A DNA stretch of 34,771 bases from Sulfurimonas sp. (GCA_026996295.1 JALWLL010000103.1:1-34771), one strand, 5' to 3'. Shown: positions 25,333-34,771, counted from the stretch's first letter. The notes: generated by a model not told the origin, from the sequence alone. Numbers and translations are program-made.

Positions 25333-25950
25333 ATGAATAATGAGCAATTTAATAACAGAAATGTTAGTGAAGATGGTTACTTTCAAGTAGAGATTAAAGA
25401 TTATCCCACAACTGGCTGGGATAAGTTTAAAAGAGTAGTACAAAGAACTTTCAGAATAGAGCTCTTTGTCGGTCTTTGGGTAGTTCTTAGAGAGATGATC
25501 GTTTTTAACAAACATACGATCAGTTACCCGGAAGAGAAGATGCCTATAGGTCCAAGATATCGTGCAGTGCATGAGATGAAAAGACTCTGGGAAAGTGATG
25601 CTGAGAGATGTATCGGTTGTGGACTTTGTGAAAAGATTTGTATATCAAATTGTATCCGTATTGATACAAAAATTGATGAGAACTCTCGTAAAGAGGTGAG
25701 TGAATATACCATTAACCTCGGTCGTTGTATTTTTTGTGGATATTGTGCTGAAGTTTGTCCGGAACTTGCGATTACACACGGTGGTGAATATGAGAATGCT
25801 TCTGATCAAAGAGAGCACTTCTTACTATATGAAGATATGTTGACACCAATTGATAAAATGAAGGCTGGAGCACAGCTAGAATTTGAAGGTTTTGGTGCTA
25901 TTACACCACATGAAGATGAGCGTGTTAAGAAAACACCTCTAGCATATTAA
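25333..25950 (+). CDS. nuoI: Complex I subunit I (two 4Fe-4S clusters)
   Basis: This 205-residue ferredoxin-like subunit carries clusters N6a and N6b: Cys93, 96, 99, 103 in CIGCGLCEKIC, and Cys132, 135, 138, 142 in CIFCGYCAEVCP. An extra Cys107 follows the first motif, and the usual Pro after Cys103 is Ile. An N-terminal amphipathic segment contacts the membrane arm. It passes electrons from NuoG to N2 in NuoB. A three-codon ATG frame (25329-25340) overlaps the start; this is probably chance. Confidence 0.97.
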   Translation: MNNEQFNNRNVSEDGYFQVEIKDYPTTGWDKFKRVVQRTFRIELFVGLWVVLREMIVFNKHTISYPEEKMPIGPRYRAVHEMKRLWESDAERCIGCGLCEKICISNCIRIDTKIDENSRKEVSEYTINLGRCIFCGYCAEVCPELAITHGGEYENASDQREHFLLYEDMLTPIDKMKAGAQLEFEGFGAITPHEDERVKKTPLAY

Positions 25951-25961
25951 GGAGTTAGGTT

Positions 25962-26531
25962 ATGTTTGAAGCAATTGCTTTTTATCTGTTTTCGTTTTTG
26001 ACGATTACGATGTTTTTTATAGCAGTAACAACATCGCAAGCGTTGTATGCGTTGACAGCATTAGCGGCAGGGATGATATTTATATCAGCATTTTTCTTTA
26101 TACTGGGTGCTGACTTTTTAGGTGCGATACAGATCGTTGTTTATTCCGGTGCCGTCATGGCTCTTTATGCATTTGGTATGATGTTTTTTGATACAACAAG
26201 AGATGTTAAAGAGAAACAGGGAAATAAGTTCATTGTTGTCGGTATGGGTGTACTTGCTGCTGTTTTGGTGGTCGTGATCTTCGCTGCTCCGATTGTGGGT
26301 GATAATATAGTTGCACTCTATCCAATGACAGAGGGAGCAGGAAATACACAAGAGGTGGGTATGGTTTTATTTACCAAGTACCTTGTTCCTTTTGAAGTTG
26401 CTGCAGTGATGTTACTTGTCGCAATGATAGCAGGAATTGTTCTTGCCGGTAAAAAAATGGATATCTCTCTTACTCTTACAAGTGATGATAAGATTGAAGA
26501 AGATGAAAATAATAAAAAGGTACTTTTATGA
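25962..26531 (+). CDS. nuoJ: Complex I subunit J
   Basis: This 189-residue membrane protein has five hydrophobic helices. The segment GAIQIVVYSGAVMALYAFGMM is the conserved helix 3 with the pi-bulge region seen in NuoJ. The C-terminal tail is acidic (KIEEDENNKK). It overlaps nuoK by 4 bases (ATGA). Confidence 0.96.
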   Translation: MFEAIAFYLFSFLTITMFFIAVTTSQALYALTALAAGMIFISAFFFILGADFLGAIQIVVYSGAVMALYAFGMMFFDTTRDVKEKQGNKFIVVGMGVLAAVLVVVIFAAPIVGDNIVALYPMTEGAGNTQEVGMVLFTKYLVPFEVAAVMLLVAMIAGIVLAGKKMDISLTLTSDDKIEEDENNKKVLL

Positions 26532-26836
26532 TGGAAATTGGACTAAATCACTACCTGGTATTATCAACTATTCTTTTTGCAATTGGTTTAATAGGGGTAA
26601 TGCGTCGTAAGAATTTACTTTTGCTGTTTTTCGCAACAGAGATATTACTCAACTCGGTCAATATCGCTTTTGCTGCGATTTCACACTACTATGGTGACTT
26701 GACAGGTCAGATGTTTGCTTTTTTCGTAATAGCGATCGCTGCATCAGAAGTGGCTGTAGGGCTTGGTCTATTGATTGTTTGGCATAAACGTCATGGAAAC
26801 ATTGACCTTGAAACTATGACAAGTATGAGAGGATAG
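26528..26836 (+). CDS. nuoK: Complex I subunit K
   Basis: This is a 102-residue three-helix subunit with the two membrane glutamates of the proton path: FFATEILLNSVNIAF (Glu38) and AASEVAVGLGLLIV (Glu74). ATG 26528 or the next codon ATG 26531 could be used; the spacing to AAAAGG favours 26528. Confidence 0.97.
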   Translation: MMEIGLNHYLVLSTILFAIGLIGVMRRKNLLLLFFATEILLNSVNIAFAAISHYYGDLTGQMFAFFVIAIAASEVAVGLGLLIVWHKRHGNIDLETMTSMRG

Positions 26837-26840
26837 TAAT

Positions 26841-28733
26841 ATGGAAATGTTTTTATATATAGCATTATTTGCACCACTGGTTGGTTCTTTGTTTGCTGCA
26901 CTTTTTGCTGCATCTCCTAAAACATTGATTGCCGGTGTAGTTCCGAGTTTATTGCTGTTTATCTCTTTTATCGCGAGTAGTATTCTTCTGGCATATGTTC
27001 TTCAAACAGGTGGAGCGATCCATGTCGAGATGATGACATGGATGGCTACAGGAGATCTTTATATACCTTTTGGTTTTGTGGTTGATCAGGTAAGTGTTAC
27101 TATGATGATGGTTGTAACTTTGGTTTCAACTGTTGTTCATGTTTACTCTATCGGTTATATGGATCATGATAAAGGGTTTAACCGCTTCTTTGCTTGGTTG
27201 TCAGCGTTCGTTTTTTCAATGATGATCCTTGTTATGAGTGATAACTTCGCAGGTCTTTTCATAGGTTGGGAAGGTGTTGGTCTGTGTTCATGGGGTCTTA
27301 TCGGTTTTTGGTATCATAAAGAGAGTGCTACTTGGGCAGCCAATGAAGCATTTATTATGAACCGTATTGCTGACCTTGGTATGCTTATTGGTATCTTTTT
27401 GGTATATTGGAATACGGGTACACTTCAGTATGAACAGGCATTTGCTGTTATGCCGTCACTTGATACTGAGATATTAACTTGGATGGGGATCTTTTTATTT
27501 ATCGGTGCTATGGGTAAATCTGCTCAGTTTCCACTTCATACTTGGCTTGCTGATGCGATGGAGGGTCCAACTCCTGTTTCTGCACTTATTCACGCGGCGA
27601 CAATGGTAACAGCCGGTGTATATTTGGTTGTTCGTGCCAATCCTTTGTATGATCTTATTCCTGATGTTGGATTGTTTATAGCATCACTTGGTGCTTTTGT
27701 TGCTATGTTTGCTGCTTCTATGGCACTTGTAAACCGCGACATGAAAAGAATTATTGCATATTCAACGCTTTCACAGCTTGGTTATATGTTCGTGGCTGCC
27801 GGTTTGGGTGCTTACTGGGTTGCATTGTTTCACCTTATGGCACACGCATTTTTTAAAGCGTTGTTGTTCTTGGGTGCGGGTAATGTTATGCATGCGATGC
27901 ATGATGAACTTGATCCGTTTAAAATGGGTGGTCTTAGTAAGGTTATGAAGGGAACATTTGTGATGATGACTTTGGCATCTGTCGCCTTAGCCGGTTTGTT
28001 CCCACTTGCAGGTTTCTTCTCAAAAGATCTTATCTTGGAAGTTGGATTTGTACAACACCATTACATCATATACAGTGTATTACTTTTCACTGCAGGTTTA
28101 ACGGCATTTTATTCATTTAGACTTGTAGCATTGATTTTTCATGGTGAGGAGAGATACAAACTTTTTGGTATCCATCCACATGAAGCATATAAATTTATGT
28201 TGATCGCAATGAGTCCGCTACTGTTGCTTGCTATTGTTGCAGGGGCTATGAAAATGACGTACTTTGAAATGGTAACTGCTGTTCTTCCGGCTACAGAGTA
28301 CCATATCCACAGTGAGATTACATACTGGATCATGACCATAGGTACACAACTTTTTGTCATCGCTGCCATTGCATTTGCTTATAAAAAGTATGCACTCTCC
28401 AAAGTCGATGTTCCAGACGGAAGTTCTGATATGGAAAAAAGTTTTATCTACAAACTTCTGTATAACCAGTACTATATCCCTCGTTTTTATGAGAACTATT
28501 TTGTAAAACCATACAGAGAGATGTCACATGCATTCTGGAAAGAGATGGATATTCTTCTCGTGGATGCAACGGTAGACGGTATAGCTAAATTTATTTACAA
28601 TACCGGTGAGAACACAAGAGATATGCAAAGTGGTAACCTTTCTACTATGCTTAAATGGATGGTAGCAGGTACTGTTGCTTTATTATCCTTAGCTGTAGTT
28701 TTCGCACTTGCAGTTAGATACTTAGGAGTTTAA
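26841..28733 (+). CDS. nuoL: Complex I subunit L (antiporter-like)
   Basis: This 630-residue protein is an antiporter-type proton channel with about 14-16 helices. GWEGVGLCSWGLIGFWY and HTWLADAMEGPTPVSALIHAATMVTAGVY are the family cores. The long C-terminal part, after a hydrophilic stretch with IYKLLYNQYYIPRFYENYF, is the lateral helix that runs along the membrane arm. It follows nuoK by 4 bases. Confidence 0.97.
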   Translation: MEMFLYIALFAPLVGSLFAALFAASPKTLIAGVVPSLLLFISFIASSILLAYVLQTGGAIHVEMMTWMATGDLYIPFGFVVDQVSVTMMMVVTLVSTVVHVYSIGYMDHDKGFNRFFAWLSAFVFSMMILVMSDNFAGLFIGWEGVGLCSWGLIGFWYHKESATWAANEAFIMNRIADLGMLIGIFLVYWNTGTLQYEQAFAVMPSLDTEILTWMGIFLFIGAMGKSAQFPLHTWLADAMEGPTPVSALIHAATMVTAGVYLVVRANPLYDLIPDVGLFIASLGAFVAMFAASMALVNRDMKRIIAYSTLSQLGYMFVAAGLGAYWVALFHLMAHAFFKALLFLGAGNVMHAMHDELDPFKMGGLSKVMKGTFVMMTLASVALAGLFPLAGFFSKDLILEVGFVQHHYIIYSVLLFTAGLTAFYSFRLVALIFHGEERYKLFGIHPHEAYKFMLIAMSPLLLLAIVAGAMKMTYFEMVTAVLPATEYHIHSEITYWIMTIGTQLFVIAAIAFAYKKYALSKVDVPDGSSDMEKSFIYKLLYNQYYIPRFYENYFVKPYREMSHAFWKEMDILLVDATVDGIAKFIYNTGENTRDMQSGNLSTMLKWMVAGTVALLSLAVVFALAVRYLGV

Positions 28734-28736
28734 TAG

Positions 28737-30320
28737 ATGTTAGACCATATTTTATCGATTTTAATATTCTTTCCGGCATTGGCAGCAATGTTTGGATTTG
28801 TAATTCATAAAGATAGTATTCGTGCTTACGGTATAGCTGTTTCAGCGATCGAGTTTGTACTGGCTTTATGGCTGTGGTTTGGTTTTGATTCTGCTGTATC
28901 GGGTATGCAGTTTATGGAATTCATTCCATTAATTCCATCATTTGGTATCAACTACATTTTAGGTGTTGATGGTATCTCTTTGTTTATCATTATTTTGGCA
29001 GCATTCTTTACCTTGATCGGTATCGCTTCGTTGACCGATACTAAGAATGTAAAGAACATGATCATTACGCTTCTGTTTTTACAGATGACAATGGTTGGTG
29101 TGTTTGTTGCACTTGATGCTATTGTGTTTTATATTTTCTGGGAATTATCACTTGTGCCGATGCTTTATATCATTGGTGCATGGGGTGGACCATTACGTAT
29201 ATATGCATCTGTGAAGTTCTTCCTTTATACTTTTGCAGGTTCTTTGGTAATGCTAGTAGGTATGCTTTTCATGGCATATTTTTACTATCAGGCAACGATT
29301 GATCCAATGACGGGTGTTGGTGTGTGGAGTTTTGCAATACTTGATTGGTATCGCTTGATTTTGCCGGAAAATTTTCAGCTTTGGTTATTTGCTGCTTTCT
29401 TTATCGGTTTTGCAATCAAGGTTCCAATGTTTCCATTTCACACATGGTTGCCATATGCGCACGGTCAGGCACCAACTATAGGTTCTGTAATCCTGGCGGC
29501 AATTCTTTTAAAAATGGGTACATATGCATTTATCCGTTTTTCTCTGCCGTTATTCCCGGATGCATCTGTGTACTTCATGTTCCCAATTGCAATTATCGCG
29601 ATAGTGATGATTATATATACGGCGATGGTTGCTTATGCACAAGAAGATATTAAACAGGTTGTTGCGTACAGTTCCATTTCACATATGGGTGTTATCATCC
29701 TGGGTACATTTGCTTTAAACGTAGAGGGTATTACAGGTTCTATTTTCTTGATGATAGCTCACGGAGTTGTTTCTGGAGCACTGTTCTTATTAGTCGGGGT
29801 CATTTATGATCGACGCCATACAAAAATGATGAGCGAATTTGGCGGTTTGGCATCGGTAATGCCAAGATATGCAACTATATTTGGGCTTATGTTGATGGCT
29901 TCGGTAGGTTTACCGCTTACCATAAACTTTGTTGGTGAGTTCTTGAGTTTACTAGGTTTTTACCAACAATCCCATATGATCACTTTAATTGCGGGAACAG
30001 CAATCATAGTAGGTGCCATCTATATGTTGGCAGCTTACAAAAAAATGTTCTTTGGTGAAGTTACAAATGAGAAAAATAAAAATCTTCCGGATGTAAACAA
30101 AAGAGAACTAGTTGCTCTTATTCCGTTGTCGATTATCACTATCTGGTTGGGTATATATCCAAAACCTATTTTGGAGCCGATAAACAATAGTGTAGAGTCA
30201 GTTGTGCAGTTGATGCACGACAAAGCTATTACAGATGAAGCTAAATCAAGAATTCCAAACCTTATCAAAGAGGTTGAAGAAGTTGAAATTAGCATAACTT
30301 CAGTAGAGGGGGCACACTAA
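28737..30320 (+). CDS. nuoM: Complex I subunit M (antiporter-like)
   Basis: This 527-residue antiporter-like subunit has FYIFWELSLVPMLYIIGAWGG and FHTWLPYAHGQAPTIGSVILA, which are NuoM signatures containing the key Glu, Lys and His region. The hydrophilic C-terminus beyond the last helix is acidic and longer than minimal. The stop overlaps the nuoN start (TAATG). Confidence 0.97.
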   Translation: MLDHILSILIFFPALAAMFGFVIHKDSIRAYGIAVSAIEFVLALWLWFGFDSAVSGMQFMEFIPLIPSFGINYILGVDGISLFIIILAAFFTLIGIASLTDTKNVKNMIITLLFLQMTMVGVFVALDAIVFYIFWELSLVPMLYIIGAWGGPLRIYASVKFFLYTFAGSLVMLVGMLFMAYFYYQATIDPMTGVGVWSFAILDWYRLILPENFQLWLFAAFFIGFAIKVPMFPFHTWLPYAHGQAPTIGSVILAAILLKMGTYAFIRFSLPLFPDASVYFMFPIAIIAIVMIIYTAMVAYAQEDIKQVVAYSSISHMGVIILGTFALNVEGITGSIFLMIAHGVVSGALFLLVGVIYDRRHTKMMSEFGGLASVMPRYATIFGLMLMASVGLPLTINFVGEFLSLLGFYQQSHMITLIAGTAIIVGAIYMLAAYKKMFFGEVTNEKNKNLPDVNKRELVALIPLSIITIWLGIYPKPILEPINNSVESVVQLMHDKAITDEAKSRIPNLIKEVEEVEISITSVEGAH

Positions 30321-31828
30321 TGTTAGAGCCAGTAAATGTTTCTTTGGAGTCATTAAACCTAATGACTCTTGCACCGATGCTAATTCCTATCATAGGTGCA
30401 TTGTTGATTTTGATTATAGATATAGCAAAAAGCAATCTTGATAAGACATTATATGTTGGCATCAGTTTACTCTTTTTGTTGATAGATTTTAGTGCTCTTC
30501 TGAGTTCAGCAGGTGTCTTTGCTCAAGATGGTACGATCATGGGTGTTTTTGATCTTATGCTTATTGATGGTCTTGCGATACTCTCTCAATTTATTTTGGT
30601 CGGGGCATCATTACTGTTTATACCTTTGGCATTGACACATAAAAGATTTCATGAATTTTCATACCCTGAATTTTTTGCACTCTTTTTATTTATGATTTCG
30701 GGCTTCCAGTTTATGGTGGCAACAGATAACCTGATCTTGATCTTTGTCGGTTTAGAGACAGCGTCTTTGGCACTTTATACATTGATTGCTATGCATAACC
30801 GCAACAAATCTTTTGAAGCAGCTGTTAAATACTTTACAATGGGTGCGTTGGCAGCAGGTTTCTTTAGTTTTGGTGCAATGATATTTTATGCACTTACCGG
30901 TTCAGTTGAACTTGGTCAAATCGCAACGATTTTAGAAGCTAACAACTATGCTGATATGGGCTATGTTCTTGTCGCTGTTGTGTTTATGCTTGCTTCTTTT
31001 GGTTTCAAGCTTTCACTTGTTCCATTTCACACATGGGCACCTGATGTTTATGAAGGTGCAAGTGCTGCAATGGCGGGTTATATGTCTATTGTTCCAAAAA
31101 TCGCGGCATTCATTGTTGTTATGAGAATGTTCGAGTTTTTGATCAACAGTGGCGTTGTATGGCTGGAAGTGGTGCTTTATATATTTGTAGTAGTAACGAT
31201 GACTGCTGCAAATGTGTGGGCACTTGTACAAACAGATGTCAAGCGTATGCTCGCATATAGTTCTATCTCTCATGCGGGATTTGTAATGGTTGCTATCCTC
31301 ATAGGAACAACGCAGGCAAACAGTGCACTTTTCTTGTACTGGATTCTGTTTAGTTTTACAAACCTTGGTGCGTTTAGTATGTTGTGGATCTCTCGTCAGA
31401 AACATCTGCCTGTAGGTCAAAGTTCAGACCATAGCTACAATAAATTTGCAGGTATGATAAAAACTGCTCCGGTGGCGGCAACAATTATGGGTCTGTTTAT
31501 GTTGAGTTTAGCAGGTCTTCCTCCGTTTGCACTCTTTTGGGGTAAACTTTATATGATTAGTTCGGCTGTAACAGCGGGCTACACAGTGTTAGCACTCATT
31601 ATGGCGCTTAATTCTGCTATTGCCGGATATTATTATCTGAAACTTATTGTATATATGTTTATGAAAGAGCCGGTTGTCAACCAAGACGGTACTGTTTATG
31701 TTGCAAATGCTACAATGTCATTAAAAACCATCATCGGTTTTGCAGCTGTAGGAACTATTTTTGCTGTGATCGTTGTAAACCCACTTTTAGAGTTTATTAC
31801 GGCATTTGTATATAACAGTGGATATTAA
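30320..31828 (+). CDS. nuoN: Complex I subunit N (antiporter-like)
   Basis: This 502-residue antiporter-like subunit has FVGLETASLALYTLIAM and VPFHTWAPDVYEGASAAMAGYM as NuoN signatures. It completes the membrane arm with NuoL, NuoM, NuoK, NuoJ, NuoA and NuoH. The next gene begins 29 bases downstream without a visible terminator, so transcription probably continues into pflA. Confidence 0.97.
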   Translation: MLEPVNVSLESLNLMTLAPMLIPIIGALLILIIDIAKSNLDKTLYVGISLLFLLIDFSALLSSAGVFAQDGTIMGVFDLMLIDGLAILSQFILVGASLLFIPLALTHKRFHEFSYPEFFALFLFMISGFQFMVATDNLILIFVGLETASLALYTLIAMHNRNKSFEAAVKYFTMGALAAGFFSFGAMIFYALTGSVELGQIATILEANNYADMGYVLVAVVFMLASFGFKLSLVPFHTWAPDVYEGASAAMAGYMSIVPKIAAFIVVMRMFEFLINSGVVWLEVVLYIFVVVTMTAANVWALVQTDVKRMLAYSSISHAGFVMVAILIGTTQANSALFLYWILFSFTNLGAFSMLWISRQKHLPVGQSSDHSYNKFAGMIKTAPVAATIMGLFMLSLAGLPPFALFWGKLYMISSAVTAGYTVLALIMALNSAIAGYYYLKLIVYMFMKEPVVNQDGTVYVANATMSLKTIIGFAAVGTIFAVIVVNPLLEFITAFVYNSGY

Positions 31829-31857
31829 TATAAACATATAGTATAAAGGGGAGAGAA

Positions 31858-34227
31858 TTGTTAAAATGGTTACTCTTACTTCTTCTTTATACAAATCTTT
31901 TCACAACGCTCTTTGCTCTTGAGGTAACACTTCAAGGAGCAAAAGAGAACTTTTCAGAGTACTCGACACTTCACGTGAGAGATGCCAACTCCTTTTTATG
32001 CCAAGAGATTACAAACGATTTTGAGGTAGTTACAAAAATAGTTTGTGCCTTTTCACAAGAGCCATCCAAAGAGTTTGCTAAAATTCAAAATGACTTTTTT
32101 GAAATTGATACACAAATACAGAAAAAAACATTTTTTTTGATAATAAAGCCTTTTTATAAGATGCAGCTTTTTCCTATGGTATTTGATCTGAGTGAGGAAG
32201 ATACCGTCTATAAAGCAGATGTAAAACTTGCAAAACATTGGATGATCGTTGGATATAAAGAAAAACTCCCTTTAATCAAACACAAAAAAAGTGTTGAGAA
32301 GTCTATCAATTTCCCATTTACACTCACAAGTGACATGCTTCCATATGTGGGAGGTTTAGATATAAAAGGTAATCCTGTACATATCAAGAGGGTAAAAGAT
32401 GTAAGCGATTACATCAAGATTAAGAAATATTATAAAGAAAAAAAATATGACCTTTGTTTGAACCTGATAGATGAAGTGATGTCAGAATATCCCGATTCAC
32501 TCTTTAGAGGGGAGTTGCTTTTTTATAAGATACGAGTCTTTGCAAAGTTAAAAAATTATGATGATCTTATAGCAACTTCCAAAGAGTACCTTAAAGAGTA
32601 TTCATCAGATGAACATGTACCAGAAGTGTTGGCATTAACAGCTCAGGCGTACTCAAAAATCGGTTTAAGTACGGATGCGGATTACTTTTTTGACAGACTC
32701 TTTAGTGAACATAAAAACTCTAAATACACACAGTGGGGTTATATCTATATGGGCAATATGCTTGAAGAGGCAGGCTCATCAAGTAAGGCCGTTGGTTTTT
32801 ATGAAAAAGCTTTAAATGAAACCAATGATATAGAAGTCGCTGTAACAGCTGCTTATGCACTTGCAAAGTATAAGTTAAACCATTCAAAAGTAAAAGATGC
32901 CGCTACATATGTTATGAAAATAATCAAAGCGAAGCCGGACTTTTTTATGCAAGACCTAAAGACCTCTTTAGATATGATGAACGGCTTTGCCCAGGAGGAG
33001 GACTATGTAACAGCTGCAGCAATTGCCAAAGCGATCGTTGACGCATCAAGTCCGGAGTTGGATCAGTATGAGGAACTTCTAAAAAATGTAGGGATCTGGC
33101 TTGCTAAAACAGATCAAAAACAAGAAGCACTCGATGCTCTCAACAGATATTTGCAAACGTATAAATATGGAATGTATGAAGAGGATGTGCAAGCAGCCAA
33201 AGATTCTTTGTTTTTTGAAAGTGAAGATGAAAACCTGACAACTCGACTAAAAAAATATAATGAACTCATTGATATTTACGGTGATGACACTATTGGTGAG
33301 CGTGCTGTTTATGAAAAAGCGAAACTACTTTTGCACAATAAGATGTATGGTGATATTTTGGCTATGAAAGACTCTTTGACAGCACTTGAAAAAGAAAAAT
33401 ATCCTGATGTAGAAGATATTATCAACCAGTCTGTGAAAGGGCTGATGGAGCTTTCTCTTAAAAATAAAAAGTGTCAAGAGGTGTTAAACCTTTCAAATGA
33501 GTACAATATAAGCCTCTCGGACAGATGGGATGACGGGATCTATGAGTGTGCAATGAAAGGTGGAGATTTTATCTTGAGCAAGAAAATAGTTGCTAAACAT
33601 TTAAATGCCAAAAATCTCGATGCAAGAAAAAAATGGCTCTACAGATATATAAATGTTGATTTTGCAACCGGAAATTACAGTGATGTTATTGAAGCTTCCA
33701 AAGAACTTATTACATTGATAGAAGAGGATAAAAACTCACAATATAATGAGGTGTATCGAATACTTTTTGATGCATATCAGAGAGTTGAGAAAAAAAATAA
33801 ACTGATTGAAGCTATTACGAAGATACAAGATATATTTGGACTCTCTTACAAAGATATTGAGCGATATGTCGCTGTTATGGCACTTGGAAGTGAAAGAAAA
33901 GATGTGAACATGGTGATCAAGTATGGTGATGATGTTATGAAGATTCAGAACTCTTCAAACTCTTATGCTCAAAGCCCTTTTGTTGAGTTTACACTCTATC
34001 AGGCTTATGTGGATAAAAATGATTACAACAAAGCACTAAAGATCATTAAATCTCTCGACACACTCAACTTAACACCTGCTCAGCGAGCTCGTCAAAAATA
34101 CTTGCTTGGAAGCGTATATGAAAAACTCTGGAGAAATGCCGACGCGAAAAAAGCTTATGAAGAGGCTATAAAAGCAAAAGCAGACTCCCCTTGGGCGAAA
34201 CTGGCTCAAGAGGCTAAAAGTATCTAG
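31858..34227 (+). CDS. pflA: PflA-like periplasmic flagellar motor scaffold (TPR repeats)
   Basis: This 789-residue protein has a signal peptide (MLKWLLLLLLYTNLFTTLFA, 1-20), an N-terminal beta-like domain, then long TPR-like helical repeats to the end (KIGLSTDADYFFDRL, KAVGFYEKALN, KLWRNADAKKAYEEAI). PflA of Campylobacter jejuni (Cj1565c, 788 residues) lies directly after nuoN (Cj1566c). Length, layout and position therefore agree. In Campylobacter it builds the medial disk with PflB and is needed for stator assembly and rotation. The TTG start at 31858 is supported by AAGGGGAGAG just upstream. It likely shares the nuo transcript. Its stop overlaps the convergent regulator's stop in CTAG. 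Identity rests on family knowledge, not on a search. Confidence 0.85.
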   Translation: MLKWLLLLLLYTNLFTTLFALEVTLQGAKENFSEYSTLHVRDANSFLCQEITNDFEVVTKIVCAFSQEPSKEFAKIQNDFFEIDTQIQKKTFFLIIKPFYKMQLFPMVFDLSEEDTVYKADVKLAKHWMIVGYKEKLPLIKHKKSVEKSINFPFTLTSDMLPYVGGLDIKGNPVHIKRVKDVSDYIKIKKYYKEKKYDLCLNLIDEVMSEYPDSLFRGELLFYKIRVFAKLKNYDDLIATSKEYLKEYSSDEHVPEVLALTAQAYSKIGLSTDADYFFDRLFSEHKNSKYTQWGYIYMGNMLEEAGSSSKAVGFYEKALNETNDIEVAVTAAYALAKYKLNHSKVKDAATYVMKIIKAKPDFFMQDLKTSLDMMNGFAQEEDYVTAAAIAKAIVDASSPELDQYEELLKNVGIWLAKTDQKQEALDALNRYLQTYKYGMYEEDVQAAKDSLFFESEDENLTTRLKKYNELIDIYGDDTIGERAVYEKAKLLLHNKMYGDILAMKDSLTALEKEKYPDVEDIINQSVKGLMELSLKNKKCQEVLNLSNEYNISLSDRWDDGIYECAMKGGDFILSKKIVAKHLNAKNLDARKKWLYRYINVDFATGNYSDVIEASKELITLIEEDKNSQYNEVYRILFDAYQRVEKKNKLIEAITKIQDIFGLSYKDIERYVAVMALGSERKDVNMVIKYGDDVMKIQNSSNSYAQSPFVEFTLYQAYVDKNDYNKALKIIKSLDTLNLTPAQRARQKYLLGSVYEKLWRNADAKKAYEEAIKAKADSPWAKLAQEAKSI

Positions 34228-34771
34228 TATATCAGTTTATAACCCACACCATTGATGTTTTCTATGATATCAGAACCTACAACCGTACGAATTCTGTAGA
34301 TAAGAGAGCGTAAAGTTGAAACACTTTTATTTTCACCCCATAGGGCGTTGCATATTTGTTCATTGGAAACAGTGGTGTGTCTGTTTTTTGCCAAAAGTTC
34401 TAAAAATTCAAGTTTTTTAGAAGAGAGGGCAATCTCTTGACCATGTTTGTATAAACGTCGATCGATTCTGTTAAATACAAAATCGTTTGCAAGGTAGATG
34501 ATAAGGTTTTCATTTTCATTACAGTCGCTAGAACGATTACAAAGTGCGACTTTAATGGTTGCCAAGATCTCTTTGAGTCTATAGGGCTTCATGAGATATG
34601 CACAGGGGTGAGATCTTATCGCAAACTCTACCATGTCATTTTCAGCGTAGGCAGTTAAAAAAACAACTTTACATTCAGGATAAAGGTGTTTGATCTCTAC
34701 AGCTGCCTCACTGCCTGTAAGTTTACCTCTAAGGATAATATCTACCAAGATAAGATCAGGCTTTTTGTCTT
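34224..34771 (-). CDS. OmpR-type response regulator (partial, runs off right edge)
   Basis: The visible 181 codons hold most of the receiver domain: the frame opens DKKPDLILVDII, with the phospho-acceptor Asp in LVDII, then VVFLTAYAE (switch Thr) and CAYLMKPYRL (conserved Lys-Pro). A C-terminal winged-helix DNA-binding domain follows (SVSTLRSLIYRIRTVVG, ending NGVGYKLIY). The N-terminal start of the receiver lies beyond base 34771. The target genes and partner kinase are not visible. The stop overlaps the pflA stop on the other strand. Confidence 0.9.
   Translation of the reverse strand, partial: DKKPDLILVDIILRGKLTGSEAAVEIKHLYPECKVVFLTAYAENDMVEFAIRSHPCAYLMKPYRLKEILATIKVALCNRSSDCNENENLIIYLANDFVFNRIDRRLYKHGQEIALSSKKLEFLELLAKNRHTTVSNEQICNALWGENKSVSTLRSLIYRIRTVVGSDIIENINGVGYKLIY

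Noticed and set aside
31013..31420. Open frame of 135 codons on the minus strand inside nuoN
   Set aside because: It is rich in Cys, His and Tyr with no family resemblance and lies wholly opposite a highly conserved gene; it is a shadow frame.

Overview
The window looks like a chromosome segment of a Campylobacterota (Epsilonproteobacteria) bacterium, most like a Sulfurimonas-type sulfur- or hydrogen-oxidising chemolithotroph. This rests on three things: AT-rich DNA, a nuoABCD-E-F-G1-G2-HIJKLMN operon with separate nuoC and nuoD, a tiny NuoE and two NuoG paralogues, and a pflA-like flagellar motor gene directly after nuoN, an arrangement known from Campylobacter. The genus is inferred from protein resemblance only; no search was run.

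Positions 1-6738 are an accessory, defence-type region. The left edge holds the first 45 codons of a transposase or integrase reading leftward. Then come an XRE/ImmA-type antitoxin with a PIN-like toxin (1-base overlap), a Fic AMP-transferase with its own inhibitory helix and HTH domain behind a large inverted repeat, a type I restriction subunit HsdR, and a YgjP-like metallohydrolase. The last three are chained by overlaps. No hsdM or hsdS is present in the window.

Positions 6836-8349 hold a 52-residue Cys protein, a lipoprotein and endonuclease IV (nfo), tightly packed. Positions 8363-13955 hold a VolA-like surface lipoprotein lipase facing away from an OmpP1/FadL outer-membrane transporter. 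This pairing is known from Vibrio, where it serves uptake of exogenous lipids. FadL is followed by an AAA ATPase and, convergently, a small two-helix membrane protein.

Positions 14374-34227 are the complex I operon, 15 nuo-type genes plus pflA, all on one strand with gaps of at most 29 bp. The electron-input module is rebuilt. NuoE has no Fe-S ligands. The NuoF position is filled by a chimera of the NuoF C-terminal Fe-S domain, with one cluster cysteine changed to Gly, and a GltD/NfnB-like FAD and NAD(P)H oxidoreductase. The two NuoG proteins each carry an extra ferredoxin-like 4Fe-4S motif. A convergent OmpR-type response regulator runs off the right edge and shares a CTAG stop overlap with pflA.

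The rebuilt complex I input module is the most unusual system here. The restriction/Fic/PIN island and the VolA-FadL-AAA group come next. No tRNA, rRNA or CRISPR array was seen.
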